NCBI RefSeq assembly: GCF_003987135.1 | Contig: NZ_PIPJ01000004.1 | Coordinates: 1-64,000 of the forward strand | DNA length: 64,000 bases | From: Aliidiomarina iranensis | GTDB taxonomy: Bacteria > Pseudomonadota > Gammaproteobacteria > Enterobacterales > Alteromonadaceae | Direction: 5' to 3' | Part shown: in pieces, positions 26,924-35,815 of the stretch | Layout: the number at the start of each line of letters is the position of its first letter | How positions within the stretch are numbered: position 1 is the stretch's first letter | The notes under the pieces: generated by a model | Seen by the model: the letters and a program-made list of their open reading frames with translations, nothing else | Database searches by the model: none | Told to the model about the DNA's origin: nothing | Made by a program: the position numbers and the translations under genes

Positions 26924-28312
26924 ATGCCTTCAACGCCAAATTTAAGTACGCCAAATTTAAGTGCGCCAACTCAATCAGCACTGCCGGAACCCTCTCCTTT
27001 ATATCGTTGGCTTATTTTACTTTTCGTTAGTTTAGCCATGTTTGGCAACTACTACGTTTATGATTCCATGTGGCCAGTGCTCGATTTAATGCGCTCAGAT
27101 CTTGATTTGAGTTACCAACAAATCGGCCTTTTATCTTCGGTATACAATGCAGCCGCGCTTCTCGTGTTACTTGCCGGCGGCTATGCCATTGATCGTTGGG
27201 GCACTAAAAAGGCCATCACGGTATTTGCGTTCATTTGCTTGTTTGCGGCCGTACTCACCGTAATCACACCAAAATACGAAGTTATTTTGGCTGGCCGCTT
27301 TATGTTAGGTATTGGCGCTGAGCCACTAATTGTGGCTGCGGTAACCGTGCTCTCAAAGTGGTTTAAAGGCAAAGAGCTCAGCTTCGCCTTTGGTATAAAT
27401 TTATCAATCTCACGCTTGGGCTCGGCATCTGCCGATTGGTCCACCTCATTTGCCAGCCCACTATACACCAACTGGCAAGATCCACTGTGGCTAGCGAGCG
27501 CGGTTGCGGGTATTTCGGTAACGGCGGCAATTTTATATTGGATTATGGAGCGCCGTGCCGAAGGCCGCTATCAAGTAGGCACGAGTTCGGCGGCAGAAAA
27601 GGTTGATTTCAAAAGCCTCTACAAATTTAGTGCTTCTTATTGGTATATCGTGGCGCTCTGCGTGGTATTTTATGCCACCGTATTTCCGTTCCGTACCTTC
27701 GCTATTGATTACTTCCAACAAGCGCACGGCATTAGCCGAGAAGCGGCCGGTTTGCTCAGTAGTTTATTGCCCGTAGCCGCCATTATTCTTACCCCATTAT
27801 TTGGCATTTGGGTAGACCGCGTTGGCCGCCGATCGCTCTTCATGGCCGCAGGTGCTCTAGTAATGCTGCCATTATTTTTAGCCGTTACTTATTTGCCACC
27901 AGGCCCCGAAATTAATTTAATTATTCCGTTCATTGGCAGTGCCATGGTGCCGCTAACGCTGTTTGTGGTGATATTCTTACTCGGTGCCGTGTTCTCACTG
28001 ATACCGGCAGTAATGTGGCCTTCAGTAGCTTATATTGTGGAAGAAAAACGGTTAGGCACCGCCTTCGCCATCATGACATTCTGCCAACAAATTGGTTGGA
28101 TGGTAGTGCCCCCGATTGTAGGGCTCCTCAATGATATCAATAGCGCCAGCCCAGATAACACCGCCGGCTATGCGCCCGGTATGTGGTTCTACACCGGACT
28201 AGCAGCAACCGGCCTCTACTTCGCATTTAAACTCTGGCGCAGTGAAACCGGGCCCAATGCCCACGGGCTAGAACATATCACCACGAAAACTGGCATGAAT
28301 TCGAATGTTTAA
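26924..28312 (+). CDS. MFS transporter
   Basis: 462-residue major facilitator protein with twelve hydrophobic helices in two halves. The MFS loop 2-3 motif appears as 'GGYAIDRWGTKKAI' (about 85-98) and its second-half counterpart as 'GIWVDRVGRRSLF'. The substrate cannot be read from the sequence; the pattern recalls nitrate/oxalate-antiporter-like or Mfsd1-like carriers. The N-terminal 25 residues are a Pro/Ser/Thr/Asn tail made by a 15-bp tandem duplication (26933-26970). A start after this tail is possible, but the ATG at 26924 has AGAGAAG upstream. Confidence 0.88.
   Translation: MPSTPNLSTPNLSAPTQSALPEPSPLYRWLILLFVSLAMFGNYYVYDSMWPVLDLMRSDLDLSYQQIGLLSSVYNAAALLVLLAGGYAIDRWGTKKAITVFAFICLFAAVLTVITPKYEVILAGRFMLGIGAEPLIVAAVTVLSKWFKGKELSFAFGINLSISRLGSASADWSTSFASPLYTNWQDPLWLASAVAGISVTAAILYWIMERRAEGRYQVGTSSAAEKVDFKSLYKFSASYWYIVALCVVFYATVFPFRTFAIDYFQQAHGISREAAGLLSSLLPVAAIILTPLFGIWVDRVGRRSLFMAAGALVMLPLFLAVTYLPPGPEINLIIPFIGSAMVPLTLFVVIFLLGAVFSLIPAVMWPSVAYIVEEKRLGTAFAIMTFCQQIGWMVVPPIVGLLNDINSASPDNTAGYAPGMWFYTGLAATGLYFAFKLWRSETGPNAHGLEHITTKTGMNSNV
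26933..26970 (+). repeat. 15-bp tandem repeat in MFS N-terminus
   Basis: Two exact copies and a partial third of acgccaaatttaagt, in frame and encoding T-P-N-L-S. Confidence 0.9.
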
Positions 28313-28375
28313 AACGCTATCACGATAACCAAAATATCCAGTTAGCGGGTAGGTAAAGAAGAAACCAATGGTATT

Positions 28376-28394
28376 GATAACGATTCGCATTTGT
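28376..28394 (+). promoter_or_regulatory. Weak candidate Fur box upstream of bfd
   Basis: gataacgattcgcatttgt matches about 12 of 19 positions of the Fur consensus and lies 43 bp upstream of the bfd start. Iron control of bfd is common, which makes the position sensible, but the match is marginal. Confidence 0.25.
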
Positions 28395-28436
28395 GTTTAA
28401 ATGCCCCCCAAGTTCGAAAATGCTGGGGTGCGTTCT

Positions 28437-28748
28437 ATGTATGTATGCTTATGCAAAGGCATTACTGATAAGCAAATTGTTAAAGCTGTGGAAAACGGCG
28501 CCGTATCGGTGCGCGAATTACGCAAACAATTTGGTTTAGGTAATCAGTGCGGTAAATGCACCTGCATGGCTCGGGGCGTTCTTAACGAAGCTCTCGAAAA
28601 TACTTCTGTTGCCGCCACCCCCGCGCAAAAACCGGAAATTTTCATCCCCGGAAAAACCGCTAATGCAGCAACAAATGCAACGCACAACGCAATACACAAC
28701 GCAGCACACAACGTAACGCAAAGTTATTTTACTCTGACCTCAAATTAA
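28437..28748 (+). CDS. bfd: Bacterioferritin-associated ferredoxin with C-terminal extension
   Basis: 103 residues from the ATG at 28437. The [2Fe-2S] BFD-like domain occupies residues 1-55 with the four Cys in 'VCLC' and 'CGKCTC'. Bfd binds bacterioferritin and passes electrons to its haem to release stored iron. A typical Bfd is about 64 residues. Here a 45-residue tail, rich in Ala, Asn, Thr and His, comes from a 12-bp tandem repeat (28665-28712) and is probably disordered. An in-frame ATG at 28401 would add 12 unrelated residues and is less likely. Two bacterioferritin genes follow 46 bp downstream, giving a compact iron-storage cluster. Confidence 0.9.
   Translation: MYVCLCKGITDKQIVKAVENGAVSVRELRKQFGLGNQCGKCTCMARGVLNEALENTSVAATPAQKPEIFIPGKTANAATNATHNAIHNAAHNVTQSYFTLTSN
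28665..28712 (+). repeat. 12-bp tandem repeat in bfd tail
   Basis: Four copies of a 12-bp unit (gcaacgcacaac type) encoding A-T/A/I-H-N, extending the Bfd C-terminus. Confidence 0.85.
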
Positions 28749-28794
28749 ACTAGTCTTAAAGCTTCCGAAATATGTTTTCGAGAGGTAGCAAGCC

Positions 28795-29259
28795 ATGCGC
28801 GGAAATTCCACCGTTCTAGCGGCACTGAACAAAATTCTTACCCGCAAGCTCACAACTATTAATCAGTTCTTTTTGCATGCCCGCATGCACAAAAACTGGG
28901 GTTTTGAGCAACTAAACAATAAAGTTTACAAAGCCTCCATCGATGAAATGAAGCACGCCGATAAAATTATCGAGCGTATTCTCCTGCTTGATGGCCTTCC
29001 AAATCTTCAAGAGCTAGGTAAGTTGTATATCGGCGAAGAGCCGGGCGAAATGCTTAAGCTTGATGATAAATTACAAACTGAAGATATTAATCATATCCGC
29101 CAGGCCATCGCTGTATGCGAAAGCGAACATGATTTCGTGAGCCGTAAAATGCTCGCTGAAATTCTTGAGCAACAGGAAGAGCATCAAGATTGGTTGGATA
29201 CGCAATGTAGCTTGATTGATACCATTGGTTTAGAAAATTACTTGCAACAGCAGCTATAG
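28795..29259 (+). CDS. bfr: Bacterioferritin, haem-binding subunit lacking ferroxidase ligands
   Basis: 154-residue bacterioferritin aligning without gaps to E. coli Bfr numbering. The haem ligand Met52 is kept ('DEMKHAD'), with Glu51, His54 and His130. Three ferroxidase carboxylates are replaced: Glu18 by Lys, Glu94 by Gln and Glu127 by Gln. This subunit should therefore bind haem at the dimer interface but not form a working di-iron centre. That matches the two-subunit bacterioferritins known in Neisseria and some pseudomonads, where one subunit brings haem and the other the ferroxidase. The partner gene starts 9 bp downstream. Confidence 0.93.
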   Translation: MRGNSTVLAALNKILTRKLTTINQFFLHARMHKNWGFEQLNNKVYKASIDEMKHADKIIERILLLDGLPNLQELGKLYIGEEPGEMLKLDDKLQTEDINHIRQAIAVCESEHDFVSRKMLAEILEQQEEHQDWLDTQCSLIDTIGLENYLQQQL

Positions 29260-29267
29260 GAGCCTTT

Positions 29268-29726
29268 ATGAGCCAGGTAGTAAACACATTAAATGGGCTT
29301 TTAGCTTGGGAACTCACTTCAATCGATCAATATACTGCGCATTCAGAACAATATGCCGATTGGGGATTTAACAAATTATATGAGCGTATTTCCCACGAGG
29401 CGGATGATGAGCGTGGCCACGCGAAATTATTGATTGAGCGTATTTTATATCTTGAAGGCAAACCCGATATGGAATCCCGGCATGCATTACCAAATGCCGA
29501 TAACGTGCCGGAAATGCTCTCGGCCGATCTCGATTTGGAGCGTAAAAATGCTACGGCACTGAAAGCCGCAATCGAGCTTTGCGAGCAACACAAAGATTTC
29601 GTAACTCGCGATATGCTCGTAGGCATTTTAAAAGATACCGAAGAAGACCATGCGTATTGGTTGCGCCAGCAATTGGGTTTAATCAACCGCCTCGGGCTTG
29701 AGCGTTACTTGCAAGCGATGATGTAG
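29268..29726 (+). CDS. bfr: Bacterioferritin, ferroxidase subunit lacking haem ligand
   Basis: 152-residue bacterioferritin. Equivalents of all ferroxidase ligands are present: Glu15 (Ec 18), Glu48 (51), His51 (54), the Glu in 'DLDLE' (94), and the Glu and His in 'TEEDHAYWL' (127, 130). The haem Met52 equivalent is Arg49 ('DERGHAK'). It should oxidise Fe(II) but not bind interface haem by itself. It complements the gene 9 bp upstream, and both subunits probably assemble in one 24-mer that stores iron and limits Fenton chemistry. TAGGAGCC precedes the start. Confidence 0.93.
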   Translation: MSQVVNTLNGLLAWELTSIDQYTAHSEQYADWGFNKLYERISHEADDERGHAKLLIERILYLEGKPDMESRHALPNADNVPEMLSADLDLERKNATALKAAIELCEQHKDFVTRDMLVGILKDTEEDHAYWLRQQLGLINRLGLERYLQAMM

Positions 29727-29829
29727 AACTAATATGGCGTTTTATGCACAGCAGGTATATTTATGTTGTGGCAATCCTAAAGTGAGTAGAGCACGTATTC
29801 ACTGCAAATACTCAAATTAGGACATCGAA

Positions 29830-30009
29830 ATGTTTGGATTATTTAAATCAAACCCTGCGGATAAACTCCGTAAAAAAATGAAACAGGTGCAAGAGAAATC
29901 GATGCAGGCCCAACGCCGCGGCGATATTCGCAGTCATTCGATGCTTTCTGCCGAAGCCGATGAGCTTTGGAAGGAAATACAACGCCTAGAGGGCACCGAT
30001 AAGAAATAG
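29830..30009 (+). CDS. DUF6435-like small protein
   Basis: 59-residue protein starting MFGLFKSNPADKLRKKM and continuing with 'MQAQRRGDIRSHSML' and 'AEADELWKEIQRLE'. This is the pattern of the small helical DUF6435 family, and the function is unknown. It is highly charged and probably a cytoplasmic helical hairpin. It follows the bacterioferritin genes by about 100 bp. Confidence 0.8.
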   Translation: MFGLFKSNPADKLRKKMKQVQEKSMQAQRRGDIRSHSMLSAEADELWKEIQRLEGTDKK

Positions 30010-30068
30010 GCAGTACTATTTTCTAATAATAAGAACAGAATCAGTAACCCATCACTAAGGGATATTTA

Positions 30069-32105
30069 GTGCGGCAAAAGAATATAAGTACTTGGCTCCT
30101 TGCTTGTGCCCTTCTTGCGAGTGCTGCAAGCTTATCCTTTGATGCGGCAGCAAGCTTTGAGCCCGAGTTAGCCGAAATGGCAACGGCGGAAGGCGCAGAT
30201 TCAAACGCTGATTCGCAACCCCAGCAAGATGCCAGCATAGAAGCGGAATTGGAAGGCGTGCTGGGTATTGGTTTCGTTCCTCGTGATCCTACCGCATTTG
30301 CGAACATTTTAGCTAAAGTAACCAACCATACTCCCATTGAAACTTACGTGCGGGCCAACGGATACCAAGTGCTCACGCTTGCAATTGCTGAGCAGAACCT
30401 ACCTGCGGCAATAGCTCTCGGCGAGGAAATCATTGCACGAGCATTAGCCACTGAAAACGCAAACGCAATTACCGAAGCGCACATATTTCTTGCCGAAGCT
30501 TATCTACAAAATGATCGGCCCGAAGATGCCCAAAGCCTAATTACCGACATCGAACCACTCACTGGTGGCATTACCAATCCAAGAGTTCAATACCACTCTA
30601 AGCATCTTATGGCGCGCATATTCATTCGCTTTGAAGAGTTTGCTCGAGCGCTTGAATATATGCTCGAAGCACATTCGATTATTTCTAATACAAACGATGC
30701 CAACACTCAGCGCCGCCGCCAGTTTTTGAATTTTCATATTACCCGTTTACAAGCAAACCTGGGTAACTACAGCGCAGCTATTGAAACTGCGAACGCTACC
30801 ATTGAAGAATCGCTTCGTTATGGTTTAACCGAACGCCTCCCCGATATTTATCTAGTGCGCGCGTACGCACAACAATATGAGCAAGGCCCTTCTGCTGAGT
30901 TGGTGCGTGAATTTCTTCGCGCTGCAGAAGAAGCTGCCATTGTTGGTAACGGCCGCGTTGAAATGCTCGGCTACAATAATGCCGGTGCCGCGGAGTTATT
31001 GATGGGAAACTTAGAAGCCGCAAGCACCTACCTTGAACAGGGCATTGCTGTGGCAACCCGAATAAATAACGTTCGTGAACGTTCGGTAACAGAGTTCAAT
31101 CTTGGCTACGTGAAAGTGATGCAGGGTAATTACGAGCAAGGCATTGCTGAGATGTTGGCGGCGGCAGACGTATTCAAAACGTTTGCCCTAAGGCGTGAAG
31201 TTTCAATTTTACTCTCACATATTGCGGATGCTTACGAAATGGCGGGAATGTATCAAGAGCAAGCTGCAGTATTAAAAGAGCAGAACGAAATGCAAACTGC
31301 GCTGTTCCAAACTGAACGCGATAAAGTAATAAGTGAATTGCAAGTGCGTTACGAAGCCGATGAAAAGTCGCTACAGATTCAATTGCTCGAGCAAGAAGCC
31401 TTATTGCAAACGCAACAATTGCAAGGGCAACAACGCAACCAGCAATACGCCATTGCTATCGGCGTATTGCTTTTAGTTATTATTCTACTAACCACTTACG
31501 CATATCGAAAATCACGAAAAATTAATCAGTTACTGAGCCGAGTTAATCACGAGTTAAACGAGCAATCATTGCGTGATCCGCTTACTAGCCTATTCAACCG
31601 CCGTGTGGTGCAGAAGCACTTTTTAGATGAACGCCGGAACTATAAAGGCACGCATGGCCTATTTTTGATTGATGTCGATTATTTTAAAAACGTAAACGAT
31701 ACCTACGGCCATGATGTAGGTGATGAAGTATTAATTGAAGTGAGTAAACGCTTAGTTGCCATTACCCGTGAAAGCGATATGGTAATTCGATGGGGCGGTG
31801 AAGAATTTCTTTTGCTCATCGAAAACGTTGATCATGATGGCCTTGCTTCCTTTGCGAGCAAGATATTACAGAGCGTATGCGCCAAACATTATCACACGAG
31901 CAAAGGTGCTATACCGGTTACCATAAGCGGCGGCGGTTTAACCGTTGAAGCATGTAAAACCAACATTATTGATAACTGGGATGAGAAGCTCAAACAGGCC
32001 GATAAACTGCTTTATCAAAGTAAAGATAACGGCAGGAACCAAATTCATGTCACCACTGAAGATGGTTCCGCCGCTATTATTTTAGAAAACAGCCTCCGTT
32101 CTTAA
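30069..32105 (+). CDS. TPR-containing diguanylate cyclase
   Basis: 678 residues from a GTG start with AAGGGAT upstream. It has a signal peptide (about 1-28), a periplasmic helical-repeat region of TPR type (about 90-420), a coiled stretch, one membrane helix (about 458-480) and a C-terminal cytoplasmic GGDEF domain. The signature GGEEF begins at Gly576, and an RESD inhibitory-site motif (RxxD) lies just before it, so it should make cyclic di-GMP with product inhibition. The periplasmic TPRs probably sense a protein or peptide signal. The gene is convergent with cusA; the two stops are 19 bp apart within an inverted repeat. Confidence 0.92.
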   Translation: MRQKNISTWLLACALLASAASLSFDAAASFEPELAEMATAEGADSNADSQPQQDASIEAELEGVLGIGFVPRDPTAFANILAKVTNHTPIETYVRANGYQVLTLAIAEQNLPAAIALGEEIIARALATENANAITEAHIFLAEAYLQNDRPEDAQSLITDIEPLTGGITNPRVQYHSKHLMARIFIRFEEFARALEYMLEAHSIISNTNDANTQRRRQFLNFHITRLQANLGNYSAAIETANATIEESLRYGLTERLPDIYLVRAYAQQYEQGPSAELVREFLRAAEEAAIVGNGRVEMLGYNNAGAAELLMGNLEAASTYLEQGIAVATRINNVRERSVTEFNLGYVKVMQGNYEQGIAEMLAAADVFKTFALRREVSILLSHIADAYEMAGMYQEQAAVLKEQNEMQTALFQTERDKVISELQVRYEADEKSLQIQLLEQEALLQTQQLQGQQRNQQYAIAIGVLLLVIILLTTYAYRKSRKINQLLSRVNHELNEQSLRDPLTSLFNRRVVQKHFLDERRNYKGTHGLFLIDVDYFKNVNDTYGHDVGDEVLIEVSKRLVAITRESDMVIRWGGEEFLLLIENVDHDGLASFASKILQSVCAKHYHTSKGAIPVTISGGGLTVEACKTNIIDNWDEKLKQADKLLYQSKDNGRNQIHVTTEDGSAAIILENSLRS

Positions 32106-32135
32106 GGCAAACAACTTACTCGCTTTAAGAACGGT
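32097..32135. terminator. Inverted repeat spanning two convergent stop codons
   Basis: Ten-base arms ccgttcttaa and ttaagaacgg separated by 19 nt. Each arm covers or borders the end of one of the two convergent genes (stops at 32103-32105 and 32125-32127). It could act as a bidirectional terminator or mRNA 3' end, but it has no T-tract. Confidence 0.35.
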
Positions 32136-35100
32136 GCCGAAACTTCAACTTCATTTCTTCGCGCCAGCAATATAGAACCGGCACTACGAACATAGTAAGC
32201 ACCACAAATGTTAGGCCTCCCACGGTAGGAATTGCCATGGGAATCATTAAATCGGAGCCTCTGCCTGTAGCGGTGAGCACAGGGAAGAGTGCTAAGATAG
32301 TGGTGGCACTTGTCATTAAACATGGCCGCACACGTTGTACCCCGGCTTCAATCGTGCGCTCGCGAATACTGATAACGGTATTTGCAGTGCCTTCAGAGAA
32401 GCGTTGCTGCAGGTATGTGGCCATCACCACACCATCATCAACCGCGATACCAAAGAGCGCTAAAAAGCCAACCCACACCGCCACACTTAAATGAGTTACT
32501 TCAAATTGGAAGATATCGCGCAGCGTAACACCTTGTGTGATACCGGGAATAGTAAAGTTCGCAAACCATGATTGGCCATAAAGGTAGAGCATGATAAAAC
32601 CCCCGCCCCAGGCCACGGCAATGCCGCTAAACACCATTAAAGCCGTGCTCACTTGCTTAAATTGCAGATAAAGAAGGATGAAAATAAGCACCAACGATAA
32701 CGGAATAACCACTTGCAGCGTTTGCATTGCACTTTGCTGTTGCTGGTAACTACCCGCAAAGGTGTAACTCACACCCGATTCTAGGCGTAAATCACCGCTT
32801 GCTTGCGCATTGCGAAGATGCTCGGCAGCCGCCTCAACCGCTTCAACTTCAGCAGTGCCCGCAGCAGAACCGAAGGTTACGTAAGCGGTTAGGAATGTAT
32901 TTTCCGAACGAATCATTTGCGGCCCGCGGGTATAACGAATATCCAGGAGCTCCGCCAGTGGAATTTGCGCGCCATTCGCAGCAGTTACCAAAATATCGTA
33001 CATGGCTTCAATATCATTTCGTAACTCCCGTTGATAGCGAACCCGAATAGGATAACGCTCGCGCCCCTCAATACTGCGCGTTACTTCAACCCCACCAATC
33101 GCAGTAGCCACGGTATTTTGCACCGCCGCAATGGTAAGGCCATAACGGGCAATGTTTTCGCGCTTGAGGTGTAGCTCAAGATAGGGCTTGCCAACCACAC
33201 GCTCAGCGCTAACCGAGGCGGCATTCACCGCCGGAGAACTGCGCATCACGCGTTCGATATCTACCGCTGCGCGTTCCAACGCCTCAAGATCGGGTGCTTG
33301 TACTTTCACGCCCATGGCGGCACGCATACCGGTTTGTAACATGAGCTGCCGAGTTTCAATCGGCTGTAGGCGTGGCGCCGAGGTAACCCCCGGCACTTGC
33401 GCCGCAAGCACAATCTCATCCCAAATATCATCCGGATTTTGAATATGATCGCGCCACTGCCGATAAGGTTCACCGCTTGAATCTTGAATTAATTCGCCAT
33501 TACTATCACGCACAAACTCACCCTGCCGATTCACCCGAAAGTTGATGCGTTGGCCATTAGCATTGGTTTTAAATTCACTTTTATAGTTAATAATGGTTTC
33601 AATCATGGAAACCGGCGCAGGATCGAGCGCCGTTTCCGCGCGGCCAATTTTCCCCACTACGCTTTCAACCTCCGGAATAGCAGCAATCGCTTTATCTTGT
33701 TCGCTTAACACATCGAGCGCGGCGCCTATCGAGGCATGCGGCATCGTTGTTGGCATTAACAAGAAACTACCTTCATCAAGCGAGGGCATAAATTCTCGGC
33801 CTACGCCCGGAAAAATAGCCAAACCGGCGATAACAACCAATACCGGCAACGCCAAAAATGCAGCTTTAAACCGCAAACAAAGCCGCAGTAAAGGTTCATA
33901 GAAATGGATGATGATAGCAAAACCACCAACTACGAAGGCGAACAACATTAGCACGAACAAGGTGTTGCGAATCCCACCAGCAGCCGGGCCTAGCGGTTCC
34001 CATAACCCAGCTAACGCGAATATCACCACAAGAACTAACAAGGCGTAGGCAATACGATATGTTTTTCGGCGCGCGAGCAACCAGCTATCTATTTTCCGGA
34101 ACCTATCACTTAACAACACCCGCAACATGACCGGAACCACTACCAAGGCCAATATCACCGCCGCTAAGAGCACTAAGGTTTTGGTGTACGCCAATGGCGT
34201 AAAAAGCTTGCCTTCGGCACCCGTCATGGTAAATACCGGCAAAAAGCTTATCACCGTGGTGGCAATAGCGGTTAATACTGCCGGGCCAACTTCTTTGGTA
34301 CCGCGGGTGATCACCTCGCCAATATCTAGATCCGGCTTATCCTTTCGCAGCCGCAAAATATTATCGGTAACGATAATTCCCATATCTACAATGGTACCAA
34401 TCGCAATAGCGATGCCCGCTAAGGCTACAATATTGGCCTCTACACCAAGCAGCCGCATACCAATAAAGGTTATCAACACCGCCAATGGCAGCATAGTGGC
34501 AATGGTAATGGCCGAGCGCAGGTGCATAAGAAGAATAAGCACCACGGCCGCGGTAACCAATAATTGCTGGGTTAACGCATCGCTTAACGTACCCAGCGTT
34601 TCCATAATCAAGGTTGAACGATCATAGAACGGCACTACCGTAATTTTGCTCAGCGTTACCCATTCAGGCCAACGATCTTGCGGGTGTGTTTGCAGCCATT
34701 CCGTCCACGCTTTTTGCCCGTGATCATCAAAATTCAAGGTTTGGCTGCGAAGCGCCGGCAACCCTTGTTGTTCAGCAAAGTTACGGATATCCGCTACGCT
34801 CGCCTGTTGCCAATCAACCACAGCCCGTGCCGGCAAGCTTTCGGCTAGTTCATCGATACGCAGCTTCACGTTCTCAATAGCGGCAAGTGGATTAAAGCCT
34901 TCGCGCACGGTTACAATCCCGCCCACAGCTTCTGCACCCGCAACATCTAGCGCACCCCGGCGCTCCGCTGGGCCGAAACCCACTGTGGCCACATCAGAAA
35001 CGAGAATCGGAGTGTTATCACTGGCTAAACGTACCACTGCGTTTTCGATATCCGCCAAGTTTTCAATGAAACCAACACCGCGAACAATATACTCAACCTG

Positions 35101-35814
35101 GTTAATTTCAGTGGTTCGAGCGCCTACATCAATATTCGATTCCCGCACAGCCGCAACCACCTGCTCCATGCTCACATTGAAATAGCGCAGCGCATCGGCA
35201 TCGATATCAATTTGGTATTCGCGAACGAAACCACCTATCGAAGCCACTTCACTAATACCTTCAGCGGCTAACAACCCATAGCGCACATACCAATCTTGCA
35301 CCGAGCGCAATTCATCTAAATCCCAGCCGCCGGTTGGATTACCCTGGGGATCTCGCCCTTCTAAGGTATACAGATAAACTTGCCCTAACCCTGTAGCATC
35401 GGGCCCTAGCGCAGGCTGAACATTATCCGGAAGGGTGCCCGCCGGTAAGCTGCTTAGCTTCTCCAGAATTCGCGAACGCGACCAATAAAACTCTACATCA
35501 TCATTGAAAATTACCGCAATGCTGGAAAAACCAAACATTGAGATTGTGCGCACATCTTTTACACCCGGCACGCCCATCAACTGCACTGATAACGGATAAC
35601 TAATTTGATCATCCACATCTTGCGGCGAACGCCCCGGCCATTCGGTAAATACGATTTGCTGGTTCTCACCAATATTGGGTATCGCATCTACGGCAACGGG
35701 CGAGCGCGGTGTGCCCGTATCCCAATTAAAGGGTGCCACCATTACTCCAGCAAAAGTGATGATTACAACAAACAGCGCTACCACTAGTTTGTTGTTGAGA
35801 AGCCATGATGTCAT
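32125..35814 (-). CDS. cusA: CusA/CzcA-family heavy-metal RND efflux transporter
   Basis: 1229 residues from the ATG at 35814, which has a GGAGG site and sits 1 bp after the cusB stop. A longer frame to 35856 would run back into cusB. It is an inner-membrane proton-driven RND pump with twelve helices and two large periplasmic loops. Family sequences 'TEWPGRSPQDVDDQISYPL', 'ISMFGFSSIAVIF' and 'GREFMPSLDEGSFLLMPTTMP' identify the CusA branch, and periplasmic Met residues near 'VSMIET' and 'LQTGMRAAMG' may bind Cu(I) or Ag(I). The length exceeds E. coli CusA (1047), partly through a hydrophilic insertion near residues 760-800. No cusC-like outer-membrane channel gene is in the window. Confidence 0.93.
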   Translation of the reverse strand: MTSWLLNNKLVVALFVVIITFAGVMVAPFNWDTGTPRSPVAVDAIPNIGENQQIVFTEWPGRSPQDVDDQISYPLSVQLMGVPGVKDVRTISMFGFSSIAVIFNDDVEFYWSRSRILEKLSSLPAGTLPDNVQPALGPDATGLGQVYLYTLEGRDPQGNPTGGWDLDELRSVQDWYVRYGLLAAEGISEVASIGGFVREYQIDIDADALRYFNVSMEQVVAAVRESNIDVGARTTEINQVEYIVRGVGFIENLADIENAVVRLASDNTPILVSDVATVGFGPAERRGALDVAGAEAVGGIVTVREGFNPLAAIENVKLRIDELAESLPARAVVDWQQASVADIRNFAEQQGLPALRSQTLNFDDHGQKAWTEWLQTHPQDRWPEWVTLSKITVVPFYDRSTLIMETLGTLSDALTQQLLVTAAVVLILLMHLRSAITIATMLPLAVLITFIGMRLLGVEANIVALAGIAIAIGTIVDMGIIVTDNILRLRKDKPDLDIGEVITRGTKEVGPAVLTAIATTVISFLPVFTMTGAEGKLFTPLAYTKTLVLLAAVILALVVVPVMLRVLLSDRFRKIDSWLLARRKTYRIAYALLVLVVIFALAGLWEPLGPAAGGIRNTLFVLMLFAFVVGGFAIIIHFYEPLLRLCLRFKAAFLALPVLVVIAGLAIFPGVGREFMPSLDEGSFLLMPTTMPHASIGAALDVLSEQDKAIAAIPEVESVVGKIGRAETALDPAPVSMIETIINYKSEFKTNANGQRINFRVNRQGEFVRDSNGELIQDSSGEPYRQWRDHIQNPDDIWDEIVLAAQVPGVTSAPRLQPIETRQLMLQTGMRAAMGVKVQAPDLEALERAAVDIERVMRSSPAVNAASVSAERVVGKPYLELHLKRENIARYGLTIAAVQNTVATAIGGVEVTRSIEGRERYPIRVRYQRELRNDIEAMYDILVTAANGAQIPLAELLDIRYTRGPQMIRSENTFLTAYVTFGSAAGTAEVEAVEAAAEHLRNAQASGDLRLESGVSYTFAGSYQQQQSAMQTLQVVIPLSLVLIFILLYLQFKQVSTALMVFSGIAVAWGGGFIMLYLYGQSWFANFTIPGITQGVTLRDIFQFEVTHLSVAVWVGFLALFGIAVDDGVVMATYLQQRFSEGTANTVISIRERTIEAGVQRVRPCLMTSATTILALFPVLTATGRGSDLMIPMAIPTVGGLTFVVLTMFVVPVLYCWREEMKLKFRHRS

Positions 35815-35815
35815 T

